Shown: in pieces, positions 36,062 to 47,205 of the stretch
Layout: the number at the start of each line of letters is the position of its first letter
Numbering within the stretch: position 1 is the stretch's first letter
NCBI GenBank assembly: GCA_903632075.3
Contig: CAHIKZ030005499.1
Span: forward strand, 3,825,501-3,889,500
Length of the DNA: 64,000 nt
Reading direction: 5' to 3'
Origin: Acanthosepion pharaonis
Taxonomy: Eukaryota > Mollusca > Cephalopoda > Sepiida > Sepiidae
The notes under the pieces: generated by a model
What the model was told of the DNA's origin: nothing
Database searches by the model: none
What the model saw: only the letters and a program-made list of their open reading frames with translations
Made by a program: the position numbers and the translations under genes

Positions 36062-37770
36062 CAAATCCATAAATGGAAAGGATAATCCAAGTGATTCTTT
36101 TTAATATAAAATATAAAAAAATTGTATATCCCAGTCTAAGCTAAGATAACTATAAGCTTAGATTTCATATGGATCTTAATTCCTTATATTTTTAGCATTC
36201 TAGATAATTTTTCTAAAAAATACTGGAACTCTCTGGAAAAGTAAATTTTATTTAATCTGTCACTAAAAGGCTTTTTTTGTGACAATGTCTTACATGCTAT
36301 AAGTACCAATGATGTTTTGAGCTCTTGCTTGCCATCAGTGATTAAAAGTACAAAATGAACTGGTGTTTAATGAATGAAGCTAAAATGTTATTTATGTTTG
36401 GTATTTACTGGCAGACATTCAGTCCAAAGGAATGTCTGTCTGTCTGCTGAGCAGACACTTCTTGCTTGCACTTTTTCTGCTGGAAGGGAGGTGTATGTAA
36501 ACAAGTACTCATATAACACTCAGCTGTTTGGGTTAGTACTATTGACCTTTTATATAAATGAGATTAGCAGGATTGCAACCCATCTGGCAGTTTCAAGTTA
36601 ACTGGACAATCTTTGAGAAGAAGTCCTATAAAATCGGAATGATGGAATCATGATTTCCTTAGCAATGTTTCTGAGAAGACAATCTTTGATGAGAGATTGC
36701 ATTGCTTTGAATAAAAATTGAAATTACCATTGTTATATCAAAAACATTTTGATATTTTTACAAATCCTGTTATCAAAAGCAGATTTGGATAGTATTTATC
36801 ACTGTAGAGTTGTCTTGGAGATTTGGTTGGAGTGTTTGGGTGAGAACCTGAATTCAAATTATAGTTTTTATGTTCATTTTGCTCTAATCCTCTTTGGAAG
36901 TGCATGAATCTATTTTTGCATCCTGTGTCATCAACGGGCTTATTACTAACATGTCACAAAAAAGAATGAGCAACTCAGTGAATATTTGGGCAAATTATTC
37001 TTTCATAATGATTATATACTTACCAAAGTAGTAGTAACAAGCAGCTATTTCCTTCTATTGTCAACCCTAGCAAAGACTAATAGAAAACAACACATCCTTT
37101 AATATTCAATTTAGACATTACAATATTTTGATTGCATTTTTCTTCTCTTGTATAAAACATTAAATAATGCAAAAGAATGTTATTGATAAAGGTTTATATT
37201 TTTTGTATGTACAAAGAAAATAAGCAAATTTTGCCTTGGTTCACTGAATCTTAAAATCATTTCAGCTAATAATGTTGGTTAGTAGCACCAATAAAGACAA
37301 CATTTTTCTCTTTTCTTTTGGCTGTTACAATTAAAAATTTAACTTTAAGAACAATATAACTCAGCTTGTAGTTTAACCTTTTAGCATTCAACCTGCCCTG
37401 TAAGCCACTTCATATATACTTGACCATAATATGATGTAATATGACACAGCAAGTCATGCAAACAGTGAGATTTTGAGAGGTGATATTTATGGAGCAGGTT
37501 TGAACATATTGAATGTAAAGTGTTAAATATGTTTTCCTTTTTTTCTCAAAGCTATCATTTAATTGATGTTATTTTTCTAATAAGATTGAATATGACGAAT
37601 GTTCATAGCAATCCTGAACAGAAAATGACTCAACAGCTGAAATTTAAATAATATTTGCTGTATTCAACAATTTTTTCTTTTTAAGTAAATTGATAGTGTA
37701 CACCATAAAAATAAATGTAAGGATAATAAAATGAAGTCTTTTAAGTTATACCATTTTTTGATAACATGAA
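35841..37770. other. AT-rich stretch with (AT)n and a weak tRNA-like end
   Basis: Contains (AT)n at 36002-36059 and a lone B-box-like TGAATTCAAATTA (36849-36861) that may be a SINE relic. It also holds a GTCTGTCTGTCTG patch near 36435. The frames across 35862-36104 reflect the microsatellite. Nothing else is supportable. Confidence 0.45.
36002..36059. repeat. (AT)n microsatellite
   Basis: About 28 AT units. Frames reading Tyr-Ile repeats on both strands are artefacts of the repeat. Confidence 0.95.
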
Positions 37771-37853
37771 GAGGTGCTGAAAAGTTCTTTGTTCAAACAA
37801 TTTTTTTTTTTTAAATTTTGGATTTGGTCAATTGGTAACTGTTCAGCATCTCT
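37771..37853. mobile_element. MITE-like element, copy 2 (about 83 bp)
   Basis: Ends GAGGTGCTGAAAAGTTC and, inverted, AACTGTTCAGCATCTC match those of 29921-30036. The middle is shorter and contains a T run. The two copies share GG.TTTG..AA.TTTTCAGCATCTC-type right ends. Confidence 0.55.
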
Positions 37854-37949
37854 TTGTAATCTTAATGTTTCTTTCTACAACAATATATATTAAGACCTCT
37901 TTTTTCATTTTTAACAATGATGTTTACCCTGTACAAGGTCCAAGGGCCA

Positions 37950-38165
37950 CTCAAGGTAGAGGGTTAGGGAGTAGTCACAGCTTATATGGATATGTGGAGA
38001 AAATAACCCTAACTTGAACAGGTTAAGATTGTAGTGATCAAGGAAGCATCCTCTTAGGAGTCGGTTCCACAAGGCAGTCGTCCTCAGGAAGAAGCTGTTC
38101 GAGTGGAACTTGCATCTCACTGAAGGAATTCAAAGGGAGTGAGGGTGGTTTGCTTCGGTATGCAT
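37950..38165 (-). pseudogene. LINE ORF2 C-terminal fragment, copy 2
   Basis: The - strand frame 37911-38120 reads 'KFHSNSFFLRTTALWNRLL' followed by 'CFLDHYNLNLFK', a clear version of the conserved ORF2 end (SFFxRTxxLWNxL, then Y-x-L-x-x-FK). It is the best-preserved copy of this motif in the window. Neighbouring sequence at 38350-39300 is not recognisable. Confidence 0.65.
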
Positions 38166-39672
38166 GGCATGGCAGGTCTTAAATGCCTATTGATAGTATA
38201 AAGAAGTGATGCAAAGAGAAAAAAATGAATCTAAAGAGTAGGTTTGAACTTGAATCTATATATTCACTTGGCTAAGAATCTTAGATCAAGAGAAGTAATT
38301 AGACCTTCACATGGTTTCTAAGTAAGAATATTTTAGTACATTTTATTTATCTCTGTATGTGTCAGCACTTACAGGTCACAAAGTGAGGTTGTCATCATCT
38401 GTGCTGAAAGGTGTTTTTGGAGATATGAATCTAGGACAATTGTGTCGACCTATATTTTTTATAGCCCCAGAAATTTATCATTTTGAGGAAAACTATATCA
38501 GTGTGGGGGGAGGGGGGAGTGAATTATTGAACCCAGTTGACATTCTTTTTAAAAATTTCAAGATGACAGAATTGACCCCTACTGACAAATCTAAAAAGGA
38601 TATGGAATAAGAAAATTATTCCCTGGTCAGGAGACACTTTTCAGTCCAGATTGAATTAAAAAGTTTTCCTCACATAGTATAGAAACAATGAAATCAACCA
38701 AAAGGAATTTGGCCAACATTGTATAGGTGCTGGGAAACACCCCAGATGGAGTCATGTGACATGTTTTGGCCAAACAGAGAAAGTGTGTAATTTGGAAGGT
38801 CTTAAATGGGAGGTTCTTAGCAATTGAAATCTTCAATAAATAAGCTACAATTTGAGAGACAAGGGTGGTCTTTGGTCTCATTGCAGTCTGGGTGAGGGGC
38901 AGGTCTCTTCTGCATATCAAGAAAGCAATTTTTTTCTTACAATTTCATAAGTTCACTGCTTCACCCTTGAAACAGTCAAAAGAGTTGTATTATTGTTTTA
39001 TTTCTCTTACTTCAATAAACCATTGTTACTTGATAACAATGGTTCTCCAGTCTGTTATTTACAACAGCAAGTTAACTACAGGGCAAAAAATACCATAGTT
39101 TCTTAAGTTAGAAGAAATTCTCTCTTGGCATGTACACACCAATAAGGGGGCTAACATGCAGTAAAGCTGTATTTCATCCAACCCACTTGTTACTATAACC
39201 ACAGCCACAAGAAGACATCAACACACCACACCCTTGGGTCATTGGTTATAACATTCTTTATGCAAGATCAGCTTTGAATGAAGTGTCATGGTACAATGAA
39301 TAAATGAAATATTAATACTTATGGAACTTTTTCTTACCAAAGTTTATATTATTTGCTCCAAAGATTTTATGAATTTTGCAACGTTTCTTTGTCTTCTACA
39401 CTTTCCTCAAAATTTCAACAATTTCTCAATGTTCAGGTTTTACTAAGTATTTTTATCATTTTACAAACTTGCCACATGCAGAAATACTACTAATAACCAT
39501 TTCCTTATCAGCATCATTATTACTAATGATGATGACATTTTTAATATTTTTCCCCATACTTATCACCAAATTCAGTTGTTTATCCCCTAGTTTCTTCAAC
39601 ATTTTTTAACAATCTACCATTATCATAACATAGACACTGCCACCTGTTGTCACTAGTACAAGAAAACAAAAA
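38166..39672. other. Non-coding stretch, nothing recognised
   Basis: Slightly richer in GC than average, with a G-rich patch (38503-38517) and an 11-bp hairpin around 39009-39035 (AACCATTGTTA with its inverse). Frames 38359-38610 and 38627-38920 have no domain I recognise. Confidence 0.45.
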
Positions 39673-40933
39673 CAGGGTGCAGCTGGTATTTGAGGACAGA
39701 TTTTATGGATTAGTAAAAAAAACTTGCTGAACAAATGAATATAATTATATTTGATTACAAACAAGTAAACATGAAATTTAGCTAACTATTATTTAATTTT
39801 ATTCAATAAAACTACCACTAGTATCAATAACTGCCTCTGCACAAGGTCAAAATCGGCTGCAAGCTCTGATTAATTGGTCCTTATTTATGTCAGACATTAC
39901 TCAAACTATTGCAGCTTTAAGAGTCTTTGTTGTAATCAGGCTATTTATTAACCTCCTTCTCAACAATGCTCCATACATAATAGTCTAGTGAATTGAGATC
40001 TGGAGAGTTAGGAGGCCAAATGTTGCGTGTGATGTGGTTGTACAAATGGTCAGCCATCCATTCTTGTGTTCGTAGAGTCTTGTGGGATGGAGCCGAGTCT
40101 TTCTGGAATATGTAAGGCCTACCATTGCATATGTTGTCAATCCAGGGCTTGACAACTGTTTCTAGAACCTCAATGTAAGCAGCAGCATGTACTCTAAGAC
40201 CTTGTGAAAAAGTGTGGTGGCATAACATGTCCTTCATTGCTAACAACACCCAATGCCATAACACTTGAAGAAAATTTTGTGTGCATCACTCTTGGAACTT
40301 CAGAAGGATCTGAACAAAGCCATCTGTCATTTCTTCTGTTAAGTTTTTTATCTTGATCAAAATTTTTCTCACCTGAGAAAAACCAAATCACACCAGCTTC
40401 TGAAGGATTTTTAAGTTTGTTTAAAAGCCTTTTGGGTCTGTTTAAACAGTTTTCTTTTGTTTTTTAAGACAAAAATTGACCTCTCTTCATCATGTAGGAC
40501 TTGTATCAAATGTCTTCATGAACACTCCTTCTGATTGTTTTTTTCAGACACATGCAGCTTTTTGGCAATTGACCTCATTGATTGACCTTGATTTTCATCA
40601 ATTGTCTTCTTGACTTCCTGAATAAATTCGGATGTTCTCACTTTATCAGAACATGCAGAATGTCTTTTACATTTTGATACAGACATTGGGGAACTGTCAG
40701 TGTCTTCTAACTCTTTTCGTATCTTGTGGACAAATGATCTTGCAACTCTGAGGAAACGTGCAATATCCAAATCGCTATGATCAGCCTTTAATGCCACAAT
40801 CACATGCTTTTTCATTTCATTTGTTATCATAGAGTTTGCCATTCTTGATTTCTGAAAAATAAAAGCATTAGAAGTTAGTGGGAAGCATTATTAATCTTAA
40901 ATCTGTATGTCCTCAAATACCAGCTGCACACTG
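39673..40933 (-). mobile_element. Complete but inactive Tc1/mariner element (1261 bp, DD37D)
   Basis: Both terminal inverted repeats are visible. The left end CAGGGTGCAGCTGGTATTTG continues GAGGACA, and the right end is its inverse with one early mismatch (CAGTGTGCAGCTGG). Right flank is TA, left flank AA, so the expected TA target duplication is present on one side and mutated on the other. The interior encodes one degraded transposase on the - strand (see 39941-40842). Length about 1.26 kb is normal for the superfamily. Confidence 0.88.
39941..40842 (-). pseudogene. DD37D mariner-like transposase pseudogene
   Basis: N-terminal part (40516-40842): 108 residues with a helix-turn-helix ('IARFLRVARSFVHKIRKEL') and a second DNA-binding segment ('SMRSIAKKLHVSE'). 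Middle (40194-40391): 'FFSGEKNFDQDKK', the first catalytic block, where the usual Asp of S-D-E-K reads Gly (GGT). C-terminal part (39941-40264): second Asp in 'QKDSAPSH', last Asp in 'SPDLNSLDYYVW' with 37 residues between, a spacing typical of maT-type DD37D elements. At least two frame breaks separate the three parts. Both the breaks and the lost Asp make it non-functional. Confidence 0.85.
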
Positions 40934-42472
40934 TAGTATATAGTTAGATTCTTTTCATATTGTTCTCAAGTATTTTGCTTATTACATTATTTTCTCACAA
41001 TTTTCATTATTTTCATTGTCATCATTATTAATCTTAACACTTATTTAAATGATGTAATAAACATTTTGTTAGTTCTTATCAGAATTTACATGCCCAATAC
41101 CGTATATGTCACTCTGGTGCTTGTAAAATATAAAACTGTGGTTACTCATCTTTAATTGATATTTTTCTTTTAACTGAATATTGCATTTTCTGATTAGCTC
41201 CTAGTAATTGGATATTCTTTATTTATATTTATTACATTACCACATAAACATATATTGTTATATATACTAAATAGTATCATGATTTTCCTAAATATACAAC
41301 TGTTGGAGGATTTGTGGTATGAGAGGTCAGATACCTACTCTACATCTCTCAGAACCAAATAATCTGATCTCTTTAAAACATATTTCTAAATGCTTACAAA
41401 CTAGATATTTTGCTCTTTGAATAACTCTTCCACCTTTAATATTGTGTGCTTGTGTTTTAATGGCTTAAACTTAACAACACGATTCTGTTGCTCTAATCTG
41501 TAAGTACACAACTAAAAAGTTGAATGCCTTCCAGGTTTATTTGCCAAGAAATGTTCATCATTCAAATAAGCATAAGCAAAGATTAACTTATTTTTATTTA
41601 ATATGAAAAGATTATTATTGGTTGGCCTCCTTTCTACCATACAGACTGACCCTACACTAATCATTTCACCTCCCTTCATCTTTCCATCTTTCTTATCCCA
41701 CCTCTTTGTTGCTGACTTTTAATTTTGTTTTTTTTTTAATAACTTAAGAAGCTGTAGGGGGACAGATAACAAATTAAAAAAGTCAATTCTTACACTGACT
41801 AGCTTAGAATTCCATCTCTCTTTCTTATCTTCTTTCATTTTCTTACAGTTTGATTTCAGTGGCAGTTAATCTGTGTTAGCCTCCCATAACACACACACAT
41901 TTGATATTAATGAATGGAAAGCTTTGCAGTAGCTTCATACCAATTTCAATTTATCTGATAAGTTTTTAGTTGTATTCAGGAAGGAGGAAACTACAATGCT
42001 ATTGTTATTCATACTATTAACATATTTTTCATACTTATAGTTTTTTATTGTTAAATAATTATGAGATGGTTCTGGAAAATTAGCTTAGAAACTTTCCTTT
42101 TATCCAGACATATTTTTCCCCAAAAGGTTACAAAATATAATTCTGCCTTTTACAATAGAAACTGAGGCCTTGTCATAAGTTAATATTTAGATATGATAAC
42201 TATAAATTACAATTTTTTTTTATGAAATGGTGGTAGAGGTTATATGCTATTTTTGTATAAATAGATTAATTAGTGAAAGACATTTGTAAAAGAAGAGAAA
42301 GTTGACAAATATAACAAAGTGTTAGAGAAACAATTTATTTGAATTTGTTACTTTAAATATACAATGTTAAAAATTTTCAAAAGTTTGTACCTGAGAAAAA
42401 TGGATTGTTTTCAATCTAAGATCCCTAAATTTTTAGAAACAAAAACTAAAGAACCTTATTCTATTTCTAATG
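40934..42472. other. AT-rich stretch, nothing recognised
   Basis: No supportable coding, RNA or repeat feature. Confidence 0.5.
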
Positions 42473-42976
42473 CGGTGTTTCTCAACAATTTTTACTTCAG
42501 AGCACACTTGTAGAATAATTAAAACTATGGTGTGCACTTTAAATTTTACTAAGGAAAAATTAGTCATGAAATTTGAAAATATTAAATTTAAGATTAGCAT
42601 TTCCAAAAAAGATTAATGGTACAGTTTTCATTTAAGGGGATTTAGGAAGAATCTGCTTTTTTTTTTGCTTTTTTTTTTAATGACTGATTTAAACCCCTTG
42701 AGGAAGGCAAAAGGGAAAGGATTATCCACTCTTTAAAGATTAAGGAATTTAGCATCCAGTTTAAAATACCAAATGATAAAGATTTAACTTAGAAATTGAA
42801 GCCACATGTTTGGTGTCTCTACCGTTTTAAAAATAAAGATTTTTTTTTTGAAAATAATTCATAAGAATAAATTCATGAAAAATAATTCATAAGTTACTCT
42901 TCTGTTAACTTGGGGTGTAACTGGCCAACTTTCAGTGTGCATTAGTGTGTCCAGTTGCACCGGTTGAGAAACGCTG
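42473..42976. mobile_element. hAT-type non-autonomous element (504 bp)
   Basis: The ends are CGGTGTTTCTCAAC on the left and, inverted, CAGCGTTTCTCAACC on the right, close to the CAGxGGTTCTCAACC ends of many hAT elements. The inner flanks also resemble hAT ends (TTTACTTCAGAGCACACTTG; inverse of CAGTGTGCATTAGTGTG). No transposase frame. The expected 8-bp duplication is not clear, so the copy is old. Confidence 0.6.
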
Positions 42977-43198
42977 TGTAAAATATTTTCTTACAAGACT
43001 TAAAAAAAAAAAAAAAGGGCTGAAAGAAAATAAATTTTATAGTTATTTCATGAGTATCTAATTTTATTGGATTAAGTTGCTAATAACATAAAGCAAAGAC
43101 AAATTTGTCTTCAAATTTTCTGAATTTGAAAACACTGAAAGTATTAAGTAGACAACTAATTTATATTCAGATTTGCCTTTTGAGAATTCAGTAACACA

Positions 43199-43700
43199 TT
43201 GCAAATTAGGAAAGCAATTCTAACAATACATACATTTGTTATACAATCACTACATTACCATGCCAATCAACTTGACATTCATCTGATAATAATTCAATTA
43301 AAATGCATATCACCAACCAACAGCAATAAAACACAAGAAATCCAACAAATCCTTATCTTTAATACAAAAATGCTATATCACATAAACTGTAAAAAACAAA
43401 TACTACAAATATTAACCACAAAAACTAATAATCCAATATCAATAAAATGTTATCAGATTTACAAACAAACATACTAAATGTATTTCATGACTAAAATAAT
43501 AAAAGCAAATGACAAGTTAACATAAACTGATGTGTGAAGATGTGATAATAAAAATAAAAACTATACTGACATAACATAAAAAACACAATACATATAATCA
43601 CATTATCAACAAAACTCTTCAAAAAGCTGAAGGTACTTGGATATTGAACAATTTATATTCAAATTTTCATTGAAAACCAGAAAAATGGTCTAAAGTAAAA
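43199..43700. other. Strongly G-poor strand-asymmetric stretch
   Basis: For about 500 bases the + strand uses almost only A, C and T. The open frame 43199-43477 (Ile/Gln/Asn/Thr-rich) follows from that composition and has no domain. No repeat unit was found. Confidence 0.4.
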
Positions 43701-43850
43701 AAGAAATAAAAAAAGTCCTTAACAAAGAACTTTCATTGGTTTTTAATCAAACTTGTATATTTTATATATATTGTATTTTAGGGAAAATATTTACCTAAAA
43801 TTGTTCTTGATATATAAAAATTTAGATATTGTTTTCTTATATATAAATAA

Positions 43851-44278
43851 TGACTGGTTACTCATTTCCAAGCACACCTGTATCCCAAGGCAGCTAACAT
43901 ATCTCTGGGACAGATGCCTGCTCAAACAACAGTCCACCTGTGGTTTATACTGCAACTATGCTGAGCATACCATAGTTATATTTAATGCATAATGTGGCGT
44001 GATCAATTTTTTTGAACAAAGTCAGCATGCTCAAACCCTCAGTTATGATGACTTGTGACTTCATGCTAGCACAACTATTAATGGTTTTTCTAACAGTTCT
44101 GTTTACCTAATTTTACTCACAAAGCTTGGGTTAAACTGAGGTGTGCTTTTCAGGCACTTTCCAAAGATTCTGCATGCTGAATTTGCCTGCCCAGGATGAT
44201 GATATCGAGGAAAATTGTTGGGATTTGAATCCATGTCTCATAACCAGGTGGTAAACATTCTAACCACTCAGGCACACA
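43851..44278 (-). mobile_element. tRNA-related SINE, copy 2
   Basis: Aligns with 28345-28796. Here the tRNA-like head is more complete: on the - strand the A box TGCCTGAGTGG (44265-44275) and B box GGATTCAAATCC (44221-44232) have tRNA spacing. The body of about 370 bases beyond the head is shared with copy 1, including GTGGTTTATACTGCAACTAT. A TG microsatellite follows at 44288-44308. Confidence 0.7.
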
Positions 44279-44525
44279 TCATATAATGTGTGTGTGTATG
44301 TGTGTGCAAGATAGAAATTAATTTAAATTAAATATTTCTGTGGTATTTAATGAAATATGAAAAAAAGAGAAACTGCTGTCAAAATACATATATTTATGTT
44401 TTTATCACTTTAAACATTATTTTTAGTGGATACCTATATTCAAGTAGACACTATATGTATTTTAAACAGAATATTTATTCTTGTCTACCAGTCTAAATAT
44501 TTGAGAAATTTTATTAAAGAAAAAT

Positions 44526-44930
44526 ATGTGCCCTCTGGCAGGATTTGAACCTGTGTCCCTCTTTGCAAGAGAAACTGTCCTTAGATCTGACATACTTTAG
44601 ATCATTGATTCTAAACATGGGTTTAAGAAATCTTTAAAATGGACCTGGAGGTGCAGATTGAAAAGTGAGGAAACTTATGTCTGAAGTTGAACCAATCTTG
44701 GAAGTCCCAACTTGACAAACTGATAGATAGATACCAGGAGCAGTGTAGTCATTTGTCAGGATTTATATTTTCTACTACATTTTGTTTTTGCAAATAAAAT
44801 GTATTCCCTGTTATATGGAATTTCTATTTGTGCTCATGTTTGCCTGAAATTTTTTGGACATAAAAAATGGGCCACTTTAAAAAAAAAAGTTGAAAAACTT
44901 TGCTTTAGACCAACTCAGCCTTGGCATTGG
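44526..44930 (-). repeat. tRNA-Leu-like sequence split by a hAT element
   Basis: With 44603-44902 plus one target copy removed, the - strand reads as a tRNA-like unit. It has A-box region TGAGTTGGTCTAAAG, an anticodon-arm-like segment, a variable-arm-like CTTGCAAAGAGGG and B box AGGTTCAAATCCTG (44534-44547). The GTTGGTCTAA word and long variable arm are leucine-tRNA features. Base-pairing is degraded, so it is a pseudogene or SINE head. Confidence 0.5.
44603..44902. mobile_element. hAT-type non-autonomous element (300 bp) with 8-bp target duplication
   Basis: Ends CATTGATTCTAAAC and, inverted, CAAAGTTTTTCAAC are relaxed versions of hAT termini. It is flanked by CTTTAGAT (44595-44602) and CTTTAGAC (44903-44910), an 8-bp duplication with one change, the length made by hAT transposases. 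It has no coding capacity. Confidence 0.6.
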
Positions 44931-45219
44931 CAATCAAGCAAGGCAGAGTAGTGTCTTTAAGTGTAATCCTTATGTGCAATGAAGCTTTTGAGAGAACCTT
45001 GCAAAAATTGAACTCAGCTTACTGAAATGCATTCAAATATACATACTTGTAAGAAATAAATAAGAATCTCAATTAGTGAACTAGCCTATTTCATATTTAT
45101 TTTCTCAGGTTTGAATAACAATATAATTTTTAAAAGATTATTTTAAAAAAGATTCTAAAGTATTGTATAAATGATCTTTCTAAAACAATATTTAATATGG
45201 TATATCTCCAAACAATTTG

Positions 45220-45221
<2 letters not shown>

Positions 45222-45301
<80 letters not shown>
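45222..45301. repeat. (AT)n microsatellite, about 80 bp
   Basis: The longest AT tract in the window, about 40 units. Tyr-Ile frames on both strands derive from it. Confidence 0.95.
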
Positions 45302-45306
<5 letters not shown>

Positions 45307-45501
45307 AGATTGAAAAGAAAACAATTCTCACATAATGACAAAAGCTACTGCTTTTACTACAGTTGCCCAAATAATGTTTGTAGATTAAATAAAGACAGCG
45401 AATGATTTTCTTTGTCACACATTTTTCGGTTGTTTTAATAAAATGATTATTAAGATAAGATATAATTATTATTGACATAAGTGGCTGAGTTTGGTGTACT
45501 T

Positions 45502-45750
45502 TTACTTGAAGACAGACCGCACGCCCACATGTGGTCCTGAAGTTGCCAGTTGTGTATTCCTTCCATAACTTGCTGAATAACAGAAGTTACCATTTTGAAA
45601 TGTAACTGAAGCCCCAAAACGGTCTGGCCTGTACCTAGCAACAACAGCAGCAGACAGGAAAACGGCTTGCAAAACAATAACAAGAATAATGAATCTAATA
45701 TTTCCAGCATTTGTCTTCTTAGTTAAAAGACACAAAGAAGCCAAAAGCAT
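45502..45750 (-). CDS. Candidate small membrane-anchored or secreted protein (82 aa)
   Basis: Not recognised. The frame has a hydrophobic segment at residues 18-37 (IRFIILVIVLQAVFLSAAVV) after a short basic N-terminus with two Lys. It is then followed by a polar tail with Arg-Tyr-Arg-Pro-Asp-Arg-Phe-Gly, one Cys in NFCYSASYG, and a basic end. That is the layout of a signal-anchor or uncleaved signal peptide. Base composition is richer in GC than the neighbours across 45490-45900. On the - strand an ATTAAA polyadenylation-like word lies about 70 bases past the stop (near 45435). An overlapping frame (45450-45710) is probably its shadow. No homologue known to me; it could be chance. Confidence 0.3.
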   Translation of the reverse strand: MLLASLCLLTKKTNAGNIRFIILVIVLQAVFLSAAVVARYRPDRFGASVTFQNGNFCYSASYGRNTQLATSGPHVGVRSVFK

Positions 45751-45900
45751 TTGGCATTCCCTTAGAAGTTTTCTGGGCAGTCAGCTGCTTTTCCACTTAA
45801 GACTGGCTCCCATCAAAAACAACTGTTACCTTTTCTATTCATCTGTGTTTTCTCTTGTAAGCATGACGTCTCGCCTGATTGCTCGTTAGAAGAGGTGACC

Positions 45901-46944
45901 TCTTAGTTCAAGTGCCTGAATGAGAAACAATCTATTATTGTAGACAGTTTCAGTAATTATAAAATAAGGTGGAGATATATTAATTCTCCCTAAAAACATA
46001 TAAGGGCTGGTCACAATCTTACAAAAAAAAGGAAAGCTTTTTGGATTTTATAACAGATAAACTGAACTGAAATGGCATGATTGATATTTTATATTTCAAA
46101 GAAAAATTCAGCATGCCAATAATGTGTTGTTAATCTATATTTGGATGATGAGATTGTGAGAATTTTTGAAAATTAAAATATTGATCTTTATTGGTGATGT
46201 CAAATTTGTTAAAATTACAAACAGGCCTCAAATATTTAGTAGAATATAAATTCTGAAAGATTATATAAGCAGTTGATTAAAAATACCAATAGATGCTTCG
46301 GCAGATATTAATGATGTTCCTGAGATAACAACAAATTAATGTTTTGCTTCAAAATGTGAAATGCAGAAAAGCAACAAGCAAAGATGGCAGAATAATGCAT
46401 ATCTTAAAAAATACAGAAAAATAATTTTACAAAAGATTAGTACAACTATTTACCCAGAATATATGGAAAAGAAATGTACCTCTAGACTTTAGTCTAGGAA
46501 TAATAATTCTACTTTATAAAGAGACAAGAAAACGAACTTAGTCATTACTAGAAAAGAAAATTCCATAATTATTTCTAAAATTGTTAAACTTCCTTAGATT
46601 CCTAAGTTAAAAGGAACACACAAAGAATGTGGTGTTAAATTTATTTTTACATCTGGTATGAACTGAAATGCATTACTTTGCAATAACAAATTACTATCCA
46701 ACAGTCAACTTGCAGTAAATAGGTAGGTGAAACAAAAGAAAAACTGTCATGGTTGCTTCAGTTAGCTATTTGAAACAATGCAAAATGTTGAAAAAGAATT
46801 TTATACTAAAAAAATACAGTAATCATGTATGTGAGCTGGGCAATTGTATATTGAAGGTGTAAATCGGGATTCTGTGAAATTAATGGAGATATTTCTTTCA
46901 TAGACAAAGAAGGATTATAAAAATGAAAGATGGAGTTTATCTCT
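45901..46944. other. AT-rich stretch, nothing recognised
   Basis: No supportable feature. Confidence 0.5.
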
Positions 46945-47205
46945 GCATATCCTCTATTTTCCAATGGTACATTGGAAAGTGAAGTTCCACAAGTGAGAAG
47001 TGCAAGAAAAGGAACTGTTTGCATAGAACATACAATTACATCTAGCCAACTCAACTTGAAATTGGTAAGACCTCATTGCCAATCTGCAGTTAAAATTAAA
47101 AAGTCTACGTACCATGGTGAAGAGCTTATCCAAACAGTTGCCATGAAAGTATTTATAGAAAAGGCACAGAGAGGCAACTTTAAGGTGGTGGGAAAGTGAC
47201 TATAT
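46945..47205 (-). pseudogene. LINE ORF2 C-terminal fragment, copy 3
   Basis: The - strand translation gives 'VASLCLFYKYFHGNC' (near 47175), the conserved 'LFYKYFxGxC..EL' block of LINE ORF2 ends. It continues through 'SSFSCTSHLWNFTF' (near 47000), the SFFxRTxxLWN block. Aligns with 31860-32260 and shares with it the GTGGGAAAGTGAC end. Because it contains the upstream block, it shows that the repeat at 31860 and 63605 is LINE-derived. Confidence 0.65.

Noticed and set aside
38007..38013. Telomere-like CCCTAA word
   Set aside because: A single copy with no array.
44526..44602. Working tRNA gene
   Set aside because: Split by a transposable element and with degraded arms even after joining.
45130..45478. 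Long open frames reading Tyr-Ile repeats
   Set aside because: They are translations of the (AT)n microsatellite at 45222-45301. The same applies at 30486-30692, 35862-36104, 28518-28862 and 62221-62477.
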